Positions 1-12,058 of a stretch of DNA of 64,000 nt are shown piece by piece. A model generated the notes under the pieces. That model ran no database searches and was not told where the DNA came from. It saw nothing but the letters and a program-made list of their open reading frames with translations. The position numbers were made by a program, and so were the translations under genes. This DNA comes from Miscanthus floridulus (lineage: Eukaryota > Streptophyta > Magnoliopsida > Poales > Poaceae), in assembly GCF_019320115.1 (NCBI RefSeq), contig NC_089587.1, positions 103,132,166 to 103,196,165 of the forward strand. The letters run 5' to 3'. Each line of letters starts with the position of its first letter. The first letter of the stretch is position 1.

Positions 1-1679
1 GTTTTAGTGATCAAGACACTTAGTGAGTGTGATCACATTTATGATAGATAGCCGTACTATTAAGAGAAGTGAAACTCGTATTGAAATGCGGTTATCAAAG
101 TGCCACTAGATGCTCTAATTCATTGCATATGCATTTAGGATCTAGTGGAGTGCTAACACCCTTGAAAATATTTTTGAAAATATGCTAACACATGTGCACA
201 AGGTGAAACACTTGGTGGTTGGCACATTTGAACAAGGGTGAAGGAGATAGAGATGAAAGAGGGTCAGTCTCGCTGTTTTACAACTAACTGGACGCTGGTC
301 TTAGGGGGACCGGTGCGTCCGGTCAGGCATGGCAGTGAACACCTAGCGTAGGTCATGCGACCGGACGCTGGGCCTCTGACTGACCGGACGCTGGAAGGCA
401 GCATCTGATTAGAGCTGATGTAGCTGCACAGAAGTTAGGGTAACTGACCGGACACTGACTGTGTCCGGTCAAGTGCGACCAGACGTGTCCGGTCGAAGAA
501 ATGCATCTCTAGGAGCTTATTGGAAATGACCGGACGCTGAGGTCCAGCGTCCGGTCACTTTCTAACTGACGCGTCCGGTCATATCATGACCGTTGAGATC
601 AGACAACTCCTGTTGAACGTAGGACGACACGTGGCTGGCATTGGGCGACCGGACGCTGGGTCTAGCGTCCGGTCAATATGACCGGAGCGTCCGGTCACCC
701 TGATCAGTGCCTAGTGAAGGGGTACAATGACTCTATTTCATGTGGGCTTCTATTTAAGCCCCATGGCCTGCTCAAGCTCTTACTCTTGCATATTTTCATT
801 GATATAGCAACCTTGTGAGCTTAGCCAAAGCCCTTCCACTCATCTCCATCATTGATCCATCATCTTTGTGAGATTGGGAGAGAATCCAACTGCATTGCTT
901 GAGTGATTGCATCTAGAGGCACTTGGTATTCGTGTTGCGCTGTGGATTTCACTTGTTACTCTTGGTGGTTGCCACCACCTAGACGGCTTGGTGTAGCGGT
1001 GGAGGATCGACACGAGTTGGTGATTGTTCGTGGCCGTCTCCGGTGATTGTGAGAGGATTTGTACCTTCCCTGACGGAGTGCCAAAAGGTAACTCTAGTAA
1101 ATTGCTCGTGTCATTGAGTTACCTCACTTGTGGGTAGGTTCTTGCGGTGTCCAATCATGTGGACGAGGTTTGTGAAACACCTCTTAGCTGCCGAACCACC
1201 AAGTGTTGGTCGACACAACAGGGACTAGCGTGTTGGCAAGCACGTGAACCTCGGGAGAAAAATCGGTTGTCTCTTGCCATTTGATATTCTCTTGGTGATT
1301 TGTTTCATATTCATCTTTTGATTGGTTCATTCCTCTACACGGCGGTATAACCATCCTACTCACTCGTTTATATTCTTGCAAACTAGTTGTAGCAAGCTCT
1401 TTAGTGTAATTAGATTTGAGAGCTTGCTTTACTCTTTAAGTTTGCTTAGTGGAGCTCTTTAAAGTAGAAAGATTAAGTGCTCTTAGTGAGTAGTATCATA
1501 GCAAGTTGTGTGGCTAGCTATCATTGCAACTAGTATTGTGGGATAGGTGGCTTGCAACCCTTGTAGAGCTAGAGCAAGTTTGCATTTAGCTCTTTGTCAT
1601 ACTAATCAAATTGCTCTAGTCGATTTGTAGATTTTTAAATAGGCTATTCACCCCCCTCTAGCCATATTAGGACCTTTCA
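1..1679 (+). repeat. 5' LTR of copia element 1 (partial)
   Basis: It is the same sequence as the 3' LTR at 8261-10161, ends in the same terminal TTTCA, and is immediately followed by the primer binding site. The first ~222 bases are beyond the window. It contains the U3 array of short CCGG-centred inverted repeats described separately. Differences from the 3' LTR are mostly transitions, many at CpG, as expected of an old methylated copy; I did not count them. Confidence 0.92.
286..700. promoter_or_regulatory. U3 array of short inverted repeats (CCGGACGC / GCGTCCGG)
   Basis: About a dozen imperfect copies of an ACCGGACGCT-like 10-mer, in both orientations, lie in roughly 400 bases of the LTR upstream of the likely transcription start. 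A TATA-like TATTTAAGC lies at 750-758. The copies are irregularly spaced and several sit head-to-head. The array recurs in the 3' LTR (about 8765-9190) and, diverged, in both LTRs of copia element 2. A regulatory or methylation-target role is inference. Confidence 0.6.
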
Positions 1680-1681
1680 AG

Positions 1682-1699
1682 TGGTATCAGAGCCGTGGT
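1682..1699 (+). other. Primer binding site (initiator tRNA-Met type)
   Basis: TGGTATCAGAGCCGTGGT begins two bases after the LTR end. TGGTATCAGAGC is the standard complement of the plant initiator tRNA-Met 3' end used by copia elements. Confidence 0.9.
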
Positions 1700-1738
1700 C
1701 ACCATTTGATTAAGGCTTAACAACCTCGGTGTCAAATT

Positions 1739-3484
1739 ATGGCTCAAGTTGTATTCAACCATGTGGGGGGGGGGGCAAACCACCGTTCTTTGATGGCACA
1801 TGCTATGATTATTGGAAGAGAAAGATGAGGATGTATCTTTGGTTCAATCAATGATCAAGTATGAGAAGTGACCGAGAATGACTATGCTATCATTGATCCC
1901 GATGATCCCACCAACCAACATAAGATCAACAAGCAATGCAATACAATGGCTCTCAACACCATATACAATGCCATTGATTCCAAGGTGTTTGAGCAAATCA
2001 AGGATTGTGAAATAGCAAATGAGGTGTGGAAGAGATTGGAGGAAACATATGAGGGCACAGCGGCGGTGAAGAGTGCCAAGTTGTATATTCTCAAGGATAG
2101 ATTGACAAGCTTCAAGATGAAGGAAGATGAGAGCATTCCAGAGATGTTCCATCGTTTGCAAGTGATTGTCAATGATTTGAAGGCATTAGGAGAGAAGATC
2201 AAGGATGATGATGTCTCTCATCGGTTCTTGATGTGCCTACCTCAAAGATTTGAGATGTTGAGATTGCTTATCATAAGAGAAAGATTGAAGGAGATTACCC
2301 CCAATCAAGTACTAGGTGATGTCATGACCCAAGAGACATACCATGTGGAAAGGGAGGGGGATGACAAGGATGACAAGAAGGAAGAAGAAGACAAGAAGAA
2401 GAAGAGTATAGCATTCAAGGCTAGCTCATCATCATCCAAGAACAAGGGCAAGTCCAAGAAAGAATCAAGTGATGATGATGATCTTAGTGATATTGATGAT
2501 GAAGCTATGGCCCTCTTTGTCCACAAGATGGGAAAATTCATAAAGAAGAAGGGCTATGGTGCAAGAAAGCGAAGAGATCACACCAAAAGCAAAGAATATG
2601 TGAGAAGATGCTACAATTGCAAGAGCCCCGATCATGTTGTAGCAAATTGTCCCTACAATAGTGATAATGATGAAGATGAGAAAAAGAAGCATAAGAAAGA
2701 TAAGAATGAAAAGAAGGAGAAGAAGGAGAAGAGAATGACCTTCCAAAAGAAGAAGAAGGGTGGAGGCTATGTAGTCACTTGGGATAGTGATGGCTCATCA
2801 GATAGTGATGACTCTAGTGATGATGGCAAGAAATCTATCAAGAAAGCACTAGCAAGCATCGCCATCAACAACAAGCCCTCCATCTTCGACACTCCATCGA
2901 CATGTCTCATGGCAAAGCCTACCAAGGTAAAATATGATAAGAGTAATGATGATGAATGTGAAAGTGACTCTTGTAGGAATGATAATGATGATGATGATGA
3001 GTACACCAAGGAGGAGATCTTGGACATGTGTGAGCAAGTGCACGCTTGCAATGAGATAAAGAGAAAGGAGTGCAAAGAATTGCACAAGAAAGTAAAATTT
3101 CTTGAGCAATCCTTTGATAAGCTCAATGCTACTCATGAGAGGCTAATGGAAGCCCATGAGAAGCTTGGCAAATCTCACTCTAAGCTTGAAAAGGCTCACT
3201 CATCTCTCATTGAGCAAGTCAAAGTGAAGGAAGCCAAGAAGGTGCAAGTGATCGTATCATGTGATGTGAGACTGACATGTGATCTTATTAATGAATCTTT
3301 TCATGAGTCCATTTTAGTTGCTCCCACTAACCGCTCTTGTAGCACTACCTCTTCTACTTCACCTTTGAGTGATGGAATCACTTGTGATGCCTCACTAAAA
3401 GTGGAAAATGAGAACCTCAAGAAGGAGGTGAATGAGCTCACTCGTGCCTTAGGCAATGCTATGGTGGAGATGCCCGCTTGCTAA
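1739..3484 (+). pseudogene. gag of copia element 1 (frameshifted)
   Basis: Gag forms the capsid of the virus-like particle in the cytoplasm. The start ATG at 1739 matches the gag start of copia element 2 (20254). A run of ten G (1768-1777) puts the first ~120 bases out of frame, and the open frame resumes at 1868. From there one sees the UBN2-type gag core (…VWKRLEETYEG…, …LYILKDRLTSFKMKEDES…), Lys/Asp-rich linkers, a CX2CX4HX4C zinc knuckle (CYNCKSPDHVVANC), an acidic stretch, and a C-terminal coiled coil (KLEKAHSSL-type heptads). It ends early at TAA 3482-3484, after which gag sequence continues in another frame (3582-3848). Copy 2 shows a similar gag but with different lesions. Confidence 0.88.
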
Positions 3485-3581
3485 AATGCTTGGGTAGCCA
3501 AAGGTTTTCTCTCAACAAAGAGGGATTAGGCTATACCACAAAAAAGGCAAGGCGGCCTTTGTCACTCCCAAAGTTAGCTTT

Positions 3582-6500
3582 GTGAAGGGCAATGGTCGGT
3601 TTTGCAATAGATGCAAGCAAATTGGGCATATAGAGCAATATTACAAGATTAACAAGAACAAGCTACCTAATGTATCCTTAATTAAATTTGAATCTTGTTA
3701 CATGCTTTTTAAGGATGCCAATGGTGTGAAGGCTAAGTTTATTGGTACACCAATTGTGGGCCCAAAGAAGAAGGCCATTTGGGTACCAAAGACCTTGGTA
3801 ACTAATCTACAAGGACCCAAGCAAGTTTGGGTACCTAAAAAGAATTGATCTTCTTTTGTAGATCAATATAAAGCTGGAGGAAGGTATTGGGTGCTTGATA
3901 GTGGGTGCACACAACACATGACCAGTGATCCAAGAATATTCAATTCAATCAATGAAAACAAGAGCAATGGGATTGATAGTATTACATTTGGTGACAATGG
4001 CAAAGGCAAGGTCAAAGGGCTTGGTAAGATTACAATATCCAATGACTTGAGCATTTCCAATATGCTACTAGTAGAGAGCTTGAACTTCAACCTATTGTCG
4101 GTAGCTCAATTGTGTGATCTTGGTTTCAAGTGCATATTTGGTGTGGATGATGTACAAATCATAAGTGTAGATGGCTCTAACTTGATATTCAAATGATTTA
4201 GATATGAGAATCTATACTTAGTTGATTTCAATGCTAGAGAAGCTCAATTGTCAACATGTTTGATCACTAAGTCTAGCTTAGGTTGGTTATGGCATAGAAG
4301 GCTTGGTCATGTTGGAATGAAACAATTGAACAAGTTGATTAAGCATGACTTAGTTAGAGGATTGAAAGATGCCACATTTGAGAAGGATAAGCTATGTAGT
4401 GCATGTTAAGCCAAAAAGCAAGTTGGTAACACACATCCTAAGAAGATCATGATGTGCACATCCAAAGCATTTGAGTTGATGCACATGGACTTATTTGGAT
4501 CAACCACATACACTAGCATTGGTGGAAACAAATATGGATTTGTGATTGTGGATGATTTCACTAGATATACATGGGTCTTCTTTCTTGGTGACAAGAGTGA
4601 TGTGTTTGCAACATTCAAATCTTTTGTCAAGGGTATTCACAATGAGTTTGAAACAACAATCAAGAAAGTTAGAAGTGACAATGGAAGTGAGTTCAAGAAT
4701 ACTAGAATTGATGAGTTATGTGATGAATTTGGAATTAGACATCAATTCTCGGCTAAGTATACTCCTTAATCAAATGGACTAGTTGAAAGAAAGAATAGAA
4801 CCTTGATTGATATGGCAAGATCAATGTTGAGTGAGTACAATGTTAGTCATTCATTTTGGGCCGAAGCAATCAACATGGCTTGCTATTATAGCAACTGACT
4901 CTATTGTCACCCTATGATGGAGAAGACACCTTATGAGCTATTGAATGGAAAAAAGCCAAACATAACATACTTTTGGGTATTTGGTTGTAAATGCTATATA
5001 TTGAAGAAAGGCACTAGATTGAGCAAGTTTAAAAAGAAATGTGATGAAGGTTTCTTGCTTGGTTACTCCACTATTAGCAAGGCTTATAGAGTTTGGAATT
5101 TGGCTAGTGGTACTCTTGAGGAGGTTCATGATGTGGAGTTTGATAAAACAAATGGTTCCCAAGAGGAAGATGAGAATCTAGATGATGTAAAAGGCACTCA
5201 ATTGGTCAATGCAATGAAGAACATGGACATTGGTGATATAAGGCCTAGAGAGGTGATTGATGTTGAAGATGATAAGAATCAAGTGCTCTCTAACTCAAAT
5301 GTGCAAGCTAGTGGTTCTCATGATCAAGTTCAAGCAAGAACTAGTGATGACAAAATGCAAGATCAACAACAAGTGGCTAGTTCATCATCTCAACCAAGTG
5401 ATCAATCATATGCAAGCAATCAAGTGCAAGTGCTTCAACCAACCAATGTTACAAGAGATCATCCATTAGACAATATCATTGGTGATATTTCAAGAGGTGT
5501 GCAAACTAGATCAAGATTGGCTTCATTTTATGAGCATTTCTCATTTGTGTCATCCATTGAACCTAAGAAGATAGATGAAGCTTTGAAGGATGTTGATTGG
5601 GTCAATGCTATGCATGAAGAGCTAAACAACTTCACAAGAAACCAAGTATGGGAGTTAGTTGAGAGGCCTAAGGATCATAATGTGATTGGAACCAAGTGGG
5701 TCTTTTGGAACAAGCAAGATCAAGATGGGATAGTAATAAGGAACAAAGCAAGATTAGTGGCTCAAGGTTATACTCAAGTGGAAGGTCTTGACTTTGGAGA
5801 AACATATGCCCCGGTTGCAAGATTGGAAACAATTAGGATCTTGTTAGCCTATGCTTGTGCCTACAACATCAAGTTGTATCAAATAGATGTGAAGAGTGCA
5901 TTTCTCAATGGGTACATCAATGAGCTTGTATATGTTGCGCAACCTCCCGGTTTTGAAGATGAAAAGAAGCCCAACTATGTTTATAAGTTGAGAAAGGCTT
6001 TGTATGGATTGAAACAAGCACCTAGAGCATAGTATGAGAGATTGAGGAATTTCCTACTCTCTAAGGGATTCAAGATGGGAAAGGTTGACACCACTCTCTT
6101 CACCAAGAAGCTTGGAAATGACTTGTTTGTAATGCAAATCTATGTTGATGATATCATATTTGGGTCAACAAATCAAGATTTTTGTGAGGAGTTTGGCAAG
6201 ATGATGGCAAGTGAGTTTGAGATGTCCATGATTGGAGAGCTTAGTTACTTCCTTGGTCTCCAAATCAAGCAAATGAAGAATGACACATTTGTGAGTCAAG
6301 GTAAGTATATCAAGGACATGCTCAAGAAGTTTGGAATGGATGATGCTAAAGCTATTAGTACACCAATGGGGACAAGTGGAAGCTTGGATAGTGATGCTAG
6401 TGGCAACATGGTGGATCAAAAGATGTATCGGTCTATGATTGGAAGCCTACTCTATGTGACCGCATCAAGGTCGGATGTGATGTTTAGTGTATGCATGTGT

Positions 6501-7094
6501 GCTAGATTCCAAGCCTCACCAAGAGAAAGTTATTCGAAAGCAACAAAGAGAATATTGAGGTACTTGAAGCATACACAAAATGTTGGATTATGGTATCCCA
6601 AAGGAGTAAGATTTGAGTTGATTGGATATTCGGACTCCGATTATGCGAGATGCAAAGTTGATAGAAAGAGCACATCGGGCACATGTCAACTATTGGGAAG
6701 ATCACTTATGTCTTGGTCATCAAAGAAGCAAAATAGTGTAGCACTTTCAACTGCCGAAGCAGAGTACATTTCGGCCAGTAGTTGTTGTGCTCAATTACTT
6801 TAGATGAAGGCTACTTTGAGTGACTTTGGAATTAGATTCAAGCAAGTGCCATTGCTATGTGACAATGAGAGTGCCGTAATGCTCACCAACAACCCAGTTC
6901 AACATTCAAGAACAAAGCATATTGATGTCCGCCATCATTTCATAAGAGATCACTAACAAAAAGGGGACATTTGCATTGAGAGTGTGGGCACCAAAGATCA
7001 ACTTGCTGATATCTTCACCAAGCCACTTGATGAAAAGAGGTTTTGCAAGCTAAGGAATGAATTGAATATACTTGACTTCTCCAATATGTGTTGA
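3582..7094 (+). pseudogene. gag C-terminus plus pol (protease-integrase-RT-RNase H) of copia element 1
   Basis: A single reading frame, interrupted only by stops, runs from 3582 to the TGA at 7092-7094. In order: a second, damaged zinc knuckle (CNRCKQIGHIEQYY, last Cys lost; 3603-3644); TGA 3846-3848, which is also present at the same place in element 2; an aspartic protease (LDSGCTQHMTSD, 3891-3926); the integrase HHCC zinc finger (WHRRLGH at about 4288, then CSAC); the integrase core (HMDLFG, VRSDNGSEF, LVERKNRT); the RT (DVKSAFLNG, YVDD at about 6141); and RNase H (SDSDYARCK, ALSTAEAEYI). Premature stops lie at 4194, 4407, 4767, 4896, 6030, 6801 and 6954. Five of the seven are single C-to-T or G-to-A changes from the codon in element 2 (CAA or TGG). 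It is non-functional. Confidence 0.92.
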
Positions 7095-8246
7095 TGCACC
7101 CCCCAAATTTATATGACATGCCTCTCCTTCGAGCAATCCAAGGTAAAAGTTGATTGGCATGGCATACATCCTTGCTAAGGTGTATGTTTGAAATGATCTA
7201 GTGGTAGCATATGACATGTTTATGGGATTGTAAACCTAGTGTTTGATCTATAAAATGAGCTATAAGTGTTTAACTCAACATGGTACAAGATAACCCTTAT
7301 TTGGAGATGTGAAGAAGCTTGTCCTTGGATCAAACTGAGTTAAATAAATTTTGCAAGTAATCTAGATTGAACCAAATTTGGGAAAATGATCCTCATTTCA
7401 CATGGTTTTCACCCCAACCTATCTATAATTTGAACCTATCTATACTTTAAGCCTTTGTGGTCATTGATGACAAAGGGGAAGAGAAACAAAGATAAGTGAT
7501 AGGGGGAGAAATAACAAACATATTAGTACATGGGGAGGAAGACAAAAGATATATTAGTGTACTAAGATGGTGAAAAGACAACATAAGGGGAGAGATATGA
7601 CAAAGGAAAGGGATCAAATTAAAATCTTAAGCACACAAGTAGGGGGAGCAAGCTCATGAACTTGTATGGTGCATTTGAATGTGCATTTCATATGTTTTCT
7701 TGCATGGCACAAGTGTTAAATTTCAATATCCATGCTTGTGTGGTGTATGCTAGTTGTAGGTTTGAATGATGAAATAAAAAACGAGCATGCATAGGATTAC
7801 TAATGATTTCATTCCCATGTATTTACAAGTGGTATCTAGCTATCAAGTGGTATCTAGCTAGAGTAACTAGACTTATGTTCATCATATGGAAACTAGACCC
7901 TTACTTGTAATATTGATCTCATGGGGTATTCTAGTTTTTATGCATGTCTAGTTACTAATGGTGCTAAGGATGGTATAATGGTGCACTCCGATTGGCATCA
8001 CGCTTCAAAGGTCCATCTCTTATACTTTAGCATCATTTGATAGAAATTGTCTCCTATATTTCCTATCTAAGCATATGTGCAAAGCTACAATCCAAACTCT
8101 TAGCACATGTAGGGGGAGCAATTGCTACCATATGGAGTTCATGAAACTTGTCCATATCCTTTACACATGGTGAATATGCTTGGGCAAGCAACATGGATTC
8201 AAATGAACTTTAACTCATCTTTGTATAAGGGTTGCCATCAGTTACC
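7095..8246 (+). other. Non-coding spacer between RNase H and polypurine tract
   Basis: There is no reading frame of note across 1.15 kb. It holds several separated purine tracts of the form AGGGGGAG (near 7503, 7634, 8110) like the true polypurine tract at its end. In SIRE-lineage elements this position can hold an envelope-like ORF; I see no transmembrane-rich frame here. Element 2 has a matching spacer (13897-14929). Confidence 0.7.
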
Positions 8247-8260
8247 AAAAAGGGGGAGAT
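8247..8260 (+). other. Polypurine tract of copia element 1
   Basis: AAAAAGGGGGAGAT lies directly against the TGAAAG start of the 3' LTR, the position where plus-strand DNA synthesis is primed. Confidence 0.85.
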
Positions 8261-10161
8261 TGAAAGCTCTAGTTTGGTTTTGGTTAATTGATGAAACCCT
8301 AAGTGCTAACCTAGTTTATCAAAGTGATCATGAGATAGGTAGCACTACTCCAAGCGATGAAGCAATGATGAAGATCATGAAAATGGTGATGGCATGGTTA
8401 TGATCAAAGGCTTGAACTTGGAAAAGAAGAAAGAGAAAAACAAAAGGCTCAAGGCAAAGGTATAAAATATAGGAGCCATTTTGTTTTAGTGATCAAGACA
8501 CTTAGTGAGTGTGATCACATTTAGGATAGATAGCCGTACTATTAAGAGGAGTGAAACTCATATCGAAATGCGGTTATCAAAGTGCCACTAGATGCTCTAA
8601 TTCATTGCATATGCATTTAGGATCTAGTGGAGTGCTAACACCCTTGAAAATATTTGTGAAAATATGCTAACACATGTGCACAAGGTGAAACACTTGGTGG
8701 TTGGTACATTTAAGCAAGGGTGAAGGAGATAGATATGAAAGAGGGCTAGTCTTGCTGTTTTACAACTGATCGGACACTGGTCTCAGGGGGACCGGTGCGT
8801 TCGGTTAGGCATGGCAGTGAACACCTAGCGTAGGTCATGCGACCGAACGCTGGGCCTCTAACTGACCAGACACTGGAAGGCAGCGTTCGGTTAGAGCTGA
8901 TGTAGCTACATAGAAGTCAGGGTAACTGATCGGACGCTGGCTGTATCCGGTCAAGTGCGACTGGACGTGTTCGGTCGAAGAAATGTGTCTCTGGGAGCTT
9001 ACTGGAAATGACTGGACACTGAGGTCCAACGTCCGGTCACTTTCTAACTGACGTGTCCGGTCATGTCATGACCGTTGAGATCAGACGACTCCTGTTGAAC
9101 GCAGGATGACACGTGGCTAGCATTGGGCGACCGGACGCTGGGTCTAGCATCCGGTCAATATGACCAGAGCGTCCGGTCACCCCGATCAGTGCCCAGTGAA
9201 GGGGTACAACGGCTCTATTTTATGGGGGCTTCTATTTAAGCCCCATGGTCTGCTTAAGCTCTTACTCTTGCATATTTTCATTGATATAGCAACCTTGTGA
9301 GCTTAGCCAAAGCCCTTCCACTCATCTCCATCATTGATCCATCATCTTTGTGAGATTGGGAGAGAATCCAACTGCATTGCTTGAGTGATTGCATCTAGAG
9401 GCACTTGGTATTTGTGTTGCACTGTGGATTTCAGTTGTTACTCTTGGTGGTTGCCACCACCTAGACGGCTTGGTGCAGCGGTGGAGGATCGGCACGAGTT
9501 GGTGATTGTTCGTGGCCGTCTCCTATGATTGTGAGGGGAGTTGTACCTTCCCCAGTGGAGTGCCGAATGGTAACTCTAGTAAATTGCTCGTGTCATTGAG
9601 TTACCTCACTTGTGGGTAGGTTCTTGCAGTTTCCAATCGTATGGACAAGGTTTGTGAAACACCTCTTAGCCGCCGAACGACCAAGTGTTGGTTGATACAA
9701 CGGGGACTAGCGTGTTGCCAAGCACGTGAACCTTAGGAGAAAATCAATTGTCTCTTGCCATTTGATATTCTCCCGGTAATTGGTTTCATATTCATCTTAT
9801 GATTGGTTCATTCCTCTACATGGCGGTATAACCATCCTACTCACTCGTTTATATTCTTGCAAACTAGTTGTAGCAAGCTCTTTAGTGTAATTAGATTTGA
9901 GAGCTTGCTTTACTATTTAAGTTTGCTTAGTGGACCTCTTTAAAGTAGAAAGATTGAGAGCTCTTAGTGAGTAGTATCATAGCAAGTTGTGTGTCTAGCT
10001 ATCATTGCAACTAGTATTATGGGATAGGTGGCTTGCAACCCTTGTAGAGCTAGAGCAAGTTTACATTTAGCTCTTTGTCATACTAATCAAATTGCTCTAG
10101 TCGATTTGTAGATTTTTAAATAGGCTATTCACCCACCCTCTAGCCATATTAGGACCTTTCA
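8261..10161 (+). repeat. 3' LTR of copia element 1
   Basis: A complete 1901-base LTR bounded by the short inverted repeat TGAAAG…CTTTCA. It aligns to the 5' LTR through its whole visible length. The U3 inverted-repeat array is at about 8765-9190. Many CCGGACGC units have become CCGAACGC or CCAGACAC, the pattern left by deamination of methylated cytosine. The bases after it (TCAAG) would be the target duplication, but the matching 5' copy is outside the window. Confidence 0.93.
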
Positions 10162-10320
10162 TCAAGGCTTTAATAAATCAATGTTAAAGTGAAACAACTA
10201 TGGTAGGATATTAATTAATCATGTTGAGTAATGAATATTTTGGACCTTTTAATTAATTAATCATGCATGTTGTGTACTATATTGATATTAGCATGTTCAA
10301 TTTTTTGATATTCTCATATA

Positions 10321-12058
10321 ATGCAGATGAACTGGCAATGGATGTACAACGCTGACCACCGCTCCCAAGAGTTCATTGAGGGCGTGCATGATTTTCTACG
10401 TGTAGCCGAGGCAAACAAGCGGAATGATTTCATGTGCTGCCCCTGTGTTCTCTATAAGAACGTGAGGGATTATGCTTCCTCAAGGACCCTTCATGAACAC
10501 TTGCTTAGGTCAAGTTTCATGCCCGGCTATATTTGTTGGACCAAGGATGGAGAAAGTGGGGTTATAATGGAAGACAATGAAGAAGATGATGATGATGACA
10601 ACATTCCTGAGTTCGCTGAATACGATGCCTTTGATGATACTGCAATGGGGGAAGCTGAAGAAGAGGTAGCGACAGAAGATGAGCCCACTGATGATCTTGG
10701 TCAGGCTATTTGCGATGCACAGAGAGACTGTGAAAGTGAAAATGAGAGAATTATGTTTGAGTGCATAATAGAGGATCACAAGAAATTGCTATACCCAAAT
10801 TGCGAAGAGGGGCAGAAAAAGTTAGGTACCACACTGGAATTGCTACAATAGAAGGCAAAGAATGTTGTATCCGACAAGGGATTTGGGGAGTTACTGAAAA
10901 TCATAAACAAGATGCAAAGGATGATGAATTTCCCACCACTACATACAAAGAAAAATAGGTTCCCTACCCTCTGGGATTAGAGGTGCAGAAGATACATGCA
11001 TGTTCTAATGACTACATCCTCTACTGTAGTGAGGACTATGAGAATTTGGATGCATGCCTGGTCTCTAGTGGATCACGGTATAAGATCAGGCGAGATGACC
11101 CTAGTGATGTTAAGGGCGAATGCCATAGGAAGAGAATACCTACCAAGGTGATGTGGTATGCTCCTATAATACCATGCTTGAAACATTTGTTCAGAAACAA
11201 AGAGCATGTAAAGTTGCTACGATGGCACAAAGAAGGCCGTAAGATAGACACTATGTTGAGGCACCCTACTTGATGGGTCCTAGCATGGAGAACAATTGAC
11301 ATAGAATTCCCAAAGTTTGTAATTTATGCAAGAAACTTAAGGTTTTGTGTAAGTACGGATGGCATGAATCCTTTTGGATAGTAGAGCAGCAGTCATAGCA
11401 CTTGGCTTGTGACTCTATGTTTCTATAGCCTTTCTCCTTGGCTGTGCATGAAGCGGAAGTTCATTATGATGTCTGTGCTCATCCAAGGCCTGAAGCAATC
11501 TAACAAAAACATTGATGTGTACCAAGGCCATTGGTTGAAGAACTTCTACTTTTGTGGAACAAAACATGCATACGTGTGTCAGATGAGCACAAATAGGAAG
11601 AATTTGACCTATGAGCATTGTTGTTTGTAACAATGAATGATTGGCCCGCTCTTAGTAATCTTTCAAGACAGACAAACAAGGGATATAAGGTCTGCACACA
11701 CTGTTTAGATGATACCAAAAGTATATATTTGAAAAAATGTCAGAAGGTTGTGTACACTAGACATCGTCAATTTCTTCCTATGAAGCGCCCCCTAAGAAGG
11801 AAAGGGTAAAGGTAAGGCTAATCATCGGATGAAACCTATGAACCATAGTGGTGAGGATGTATTCAATATGGTCAAGGATGTACAAGTAGTCTTTGGAAAG
11901 GGACTTGACAGCCAACCTATTTCGAATGATGCTAACAAACACGCACCATTGTAGAAGAAGAAGTCTATATTTTTGGGAGCTACCCTATTGGCAAGTCATA
12001 GAGGTCCACAACGCAATCGACGTGATGCACTTGATGAAGAATCTTTGTGTGAACCTGC
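10321..12058 (+). pseudogene. CACTA TNP2 transposase, N-terminal half (interrupted)
   Basis: TNP2 is the catalytic transposase of plant CACTA elements. The first 176 codons (10321-10851) form the Transpos_assoc-type N-terminal domain with the Cys/His signature CCPCVLCKN-like (here CCPCVLYKN), HEHLL and GYICWT, followed by an acidic tail. 10983-11273 matches the Transposase_21 start (KIHACSNDYILY, YKIRRDD, LLRWHKEGRK). 11618-12058 holds NDWPALSNLSRQTNKG and DVMHLMKNLCVNLL, in changed frames. Stops and frameshifts are frequent, so it is dead. It breaks off at 12058 exactly where copia element 2 inserted and resumes in phase at 22137. The upstream 10162-10320 is AT-rich with no recognisable gene. 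Confidence 0.87.
12054..12058. other. Target-site duplication CCTGC (left)
   Basis: The five bases before the left LTR of copia element 2 are CCTGC, repeated directly after the right LTR at 22137-22141. Removing the element and one copy restores the transposase reading frame across the join (…VNLL then GFMGVYG…). Confidence 0.93.

Larger units (their letters stand above)
1..10161 (+). mobile_element. Ty1/copia LTR retrotransposon 1 (SIRE/Maximus-like), 5'-truncated by window
   Basis: The two flanking repeats (1-1679 and 8261-10161) are near-identical in layout. They enclose an initiator-Met-type primer binding site, a gag with two zinc knuckles, a pol in the copia order protease-integrase-reverse transcriptase-RNase H, and a polypurine tract. 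Position 1 aligns to base 8483 of the 3' LTR, so about 222 bases of the 5' LTR lie outside the window and the target-site duplication cannot be tested. The element is dead: gag has a frameshift near a G-run and pol carries seven in-frame stops. Long LTRs (about 1.9 kb), a long gag with a C-terminal coiled-coil region, and a spacer after RNase H fit the SIRE/Maximus lineage. The lineage is inference; copia membership is firm. Confidence 0.93.

Noticed and set aside
2465..3136. Several antisense frames over gag (2305-2541, 2767-3126 and others)
   Set aside because: They are Ser/Ile/Leu-rich shadows of the Lys/Asp-rich gag codons on the other strand.
7095..8260. Envelope-like ORF expected in some SIRE elements
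   Set aside because: No long frame, signal peptide or membrane segment is visible in either copy.
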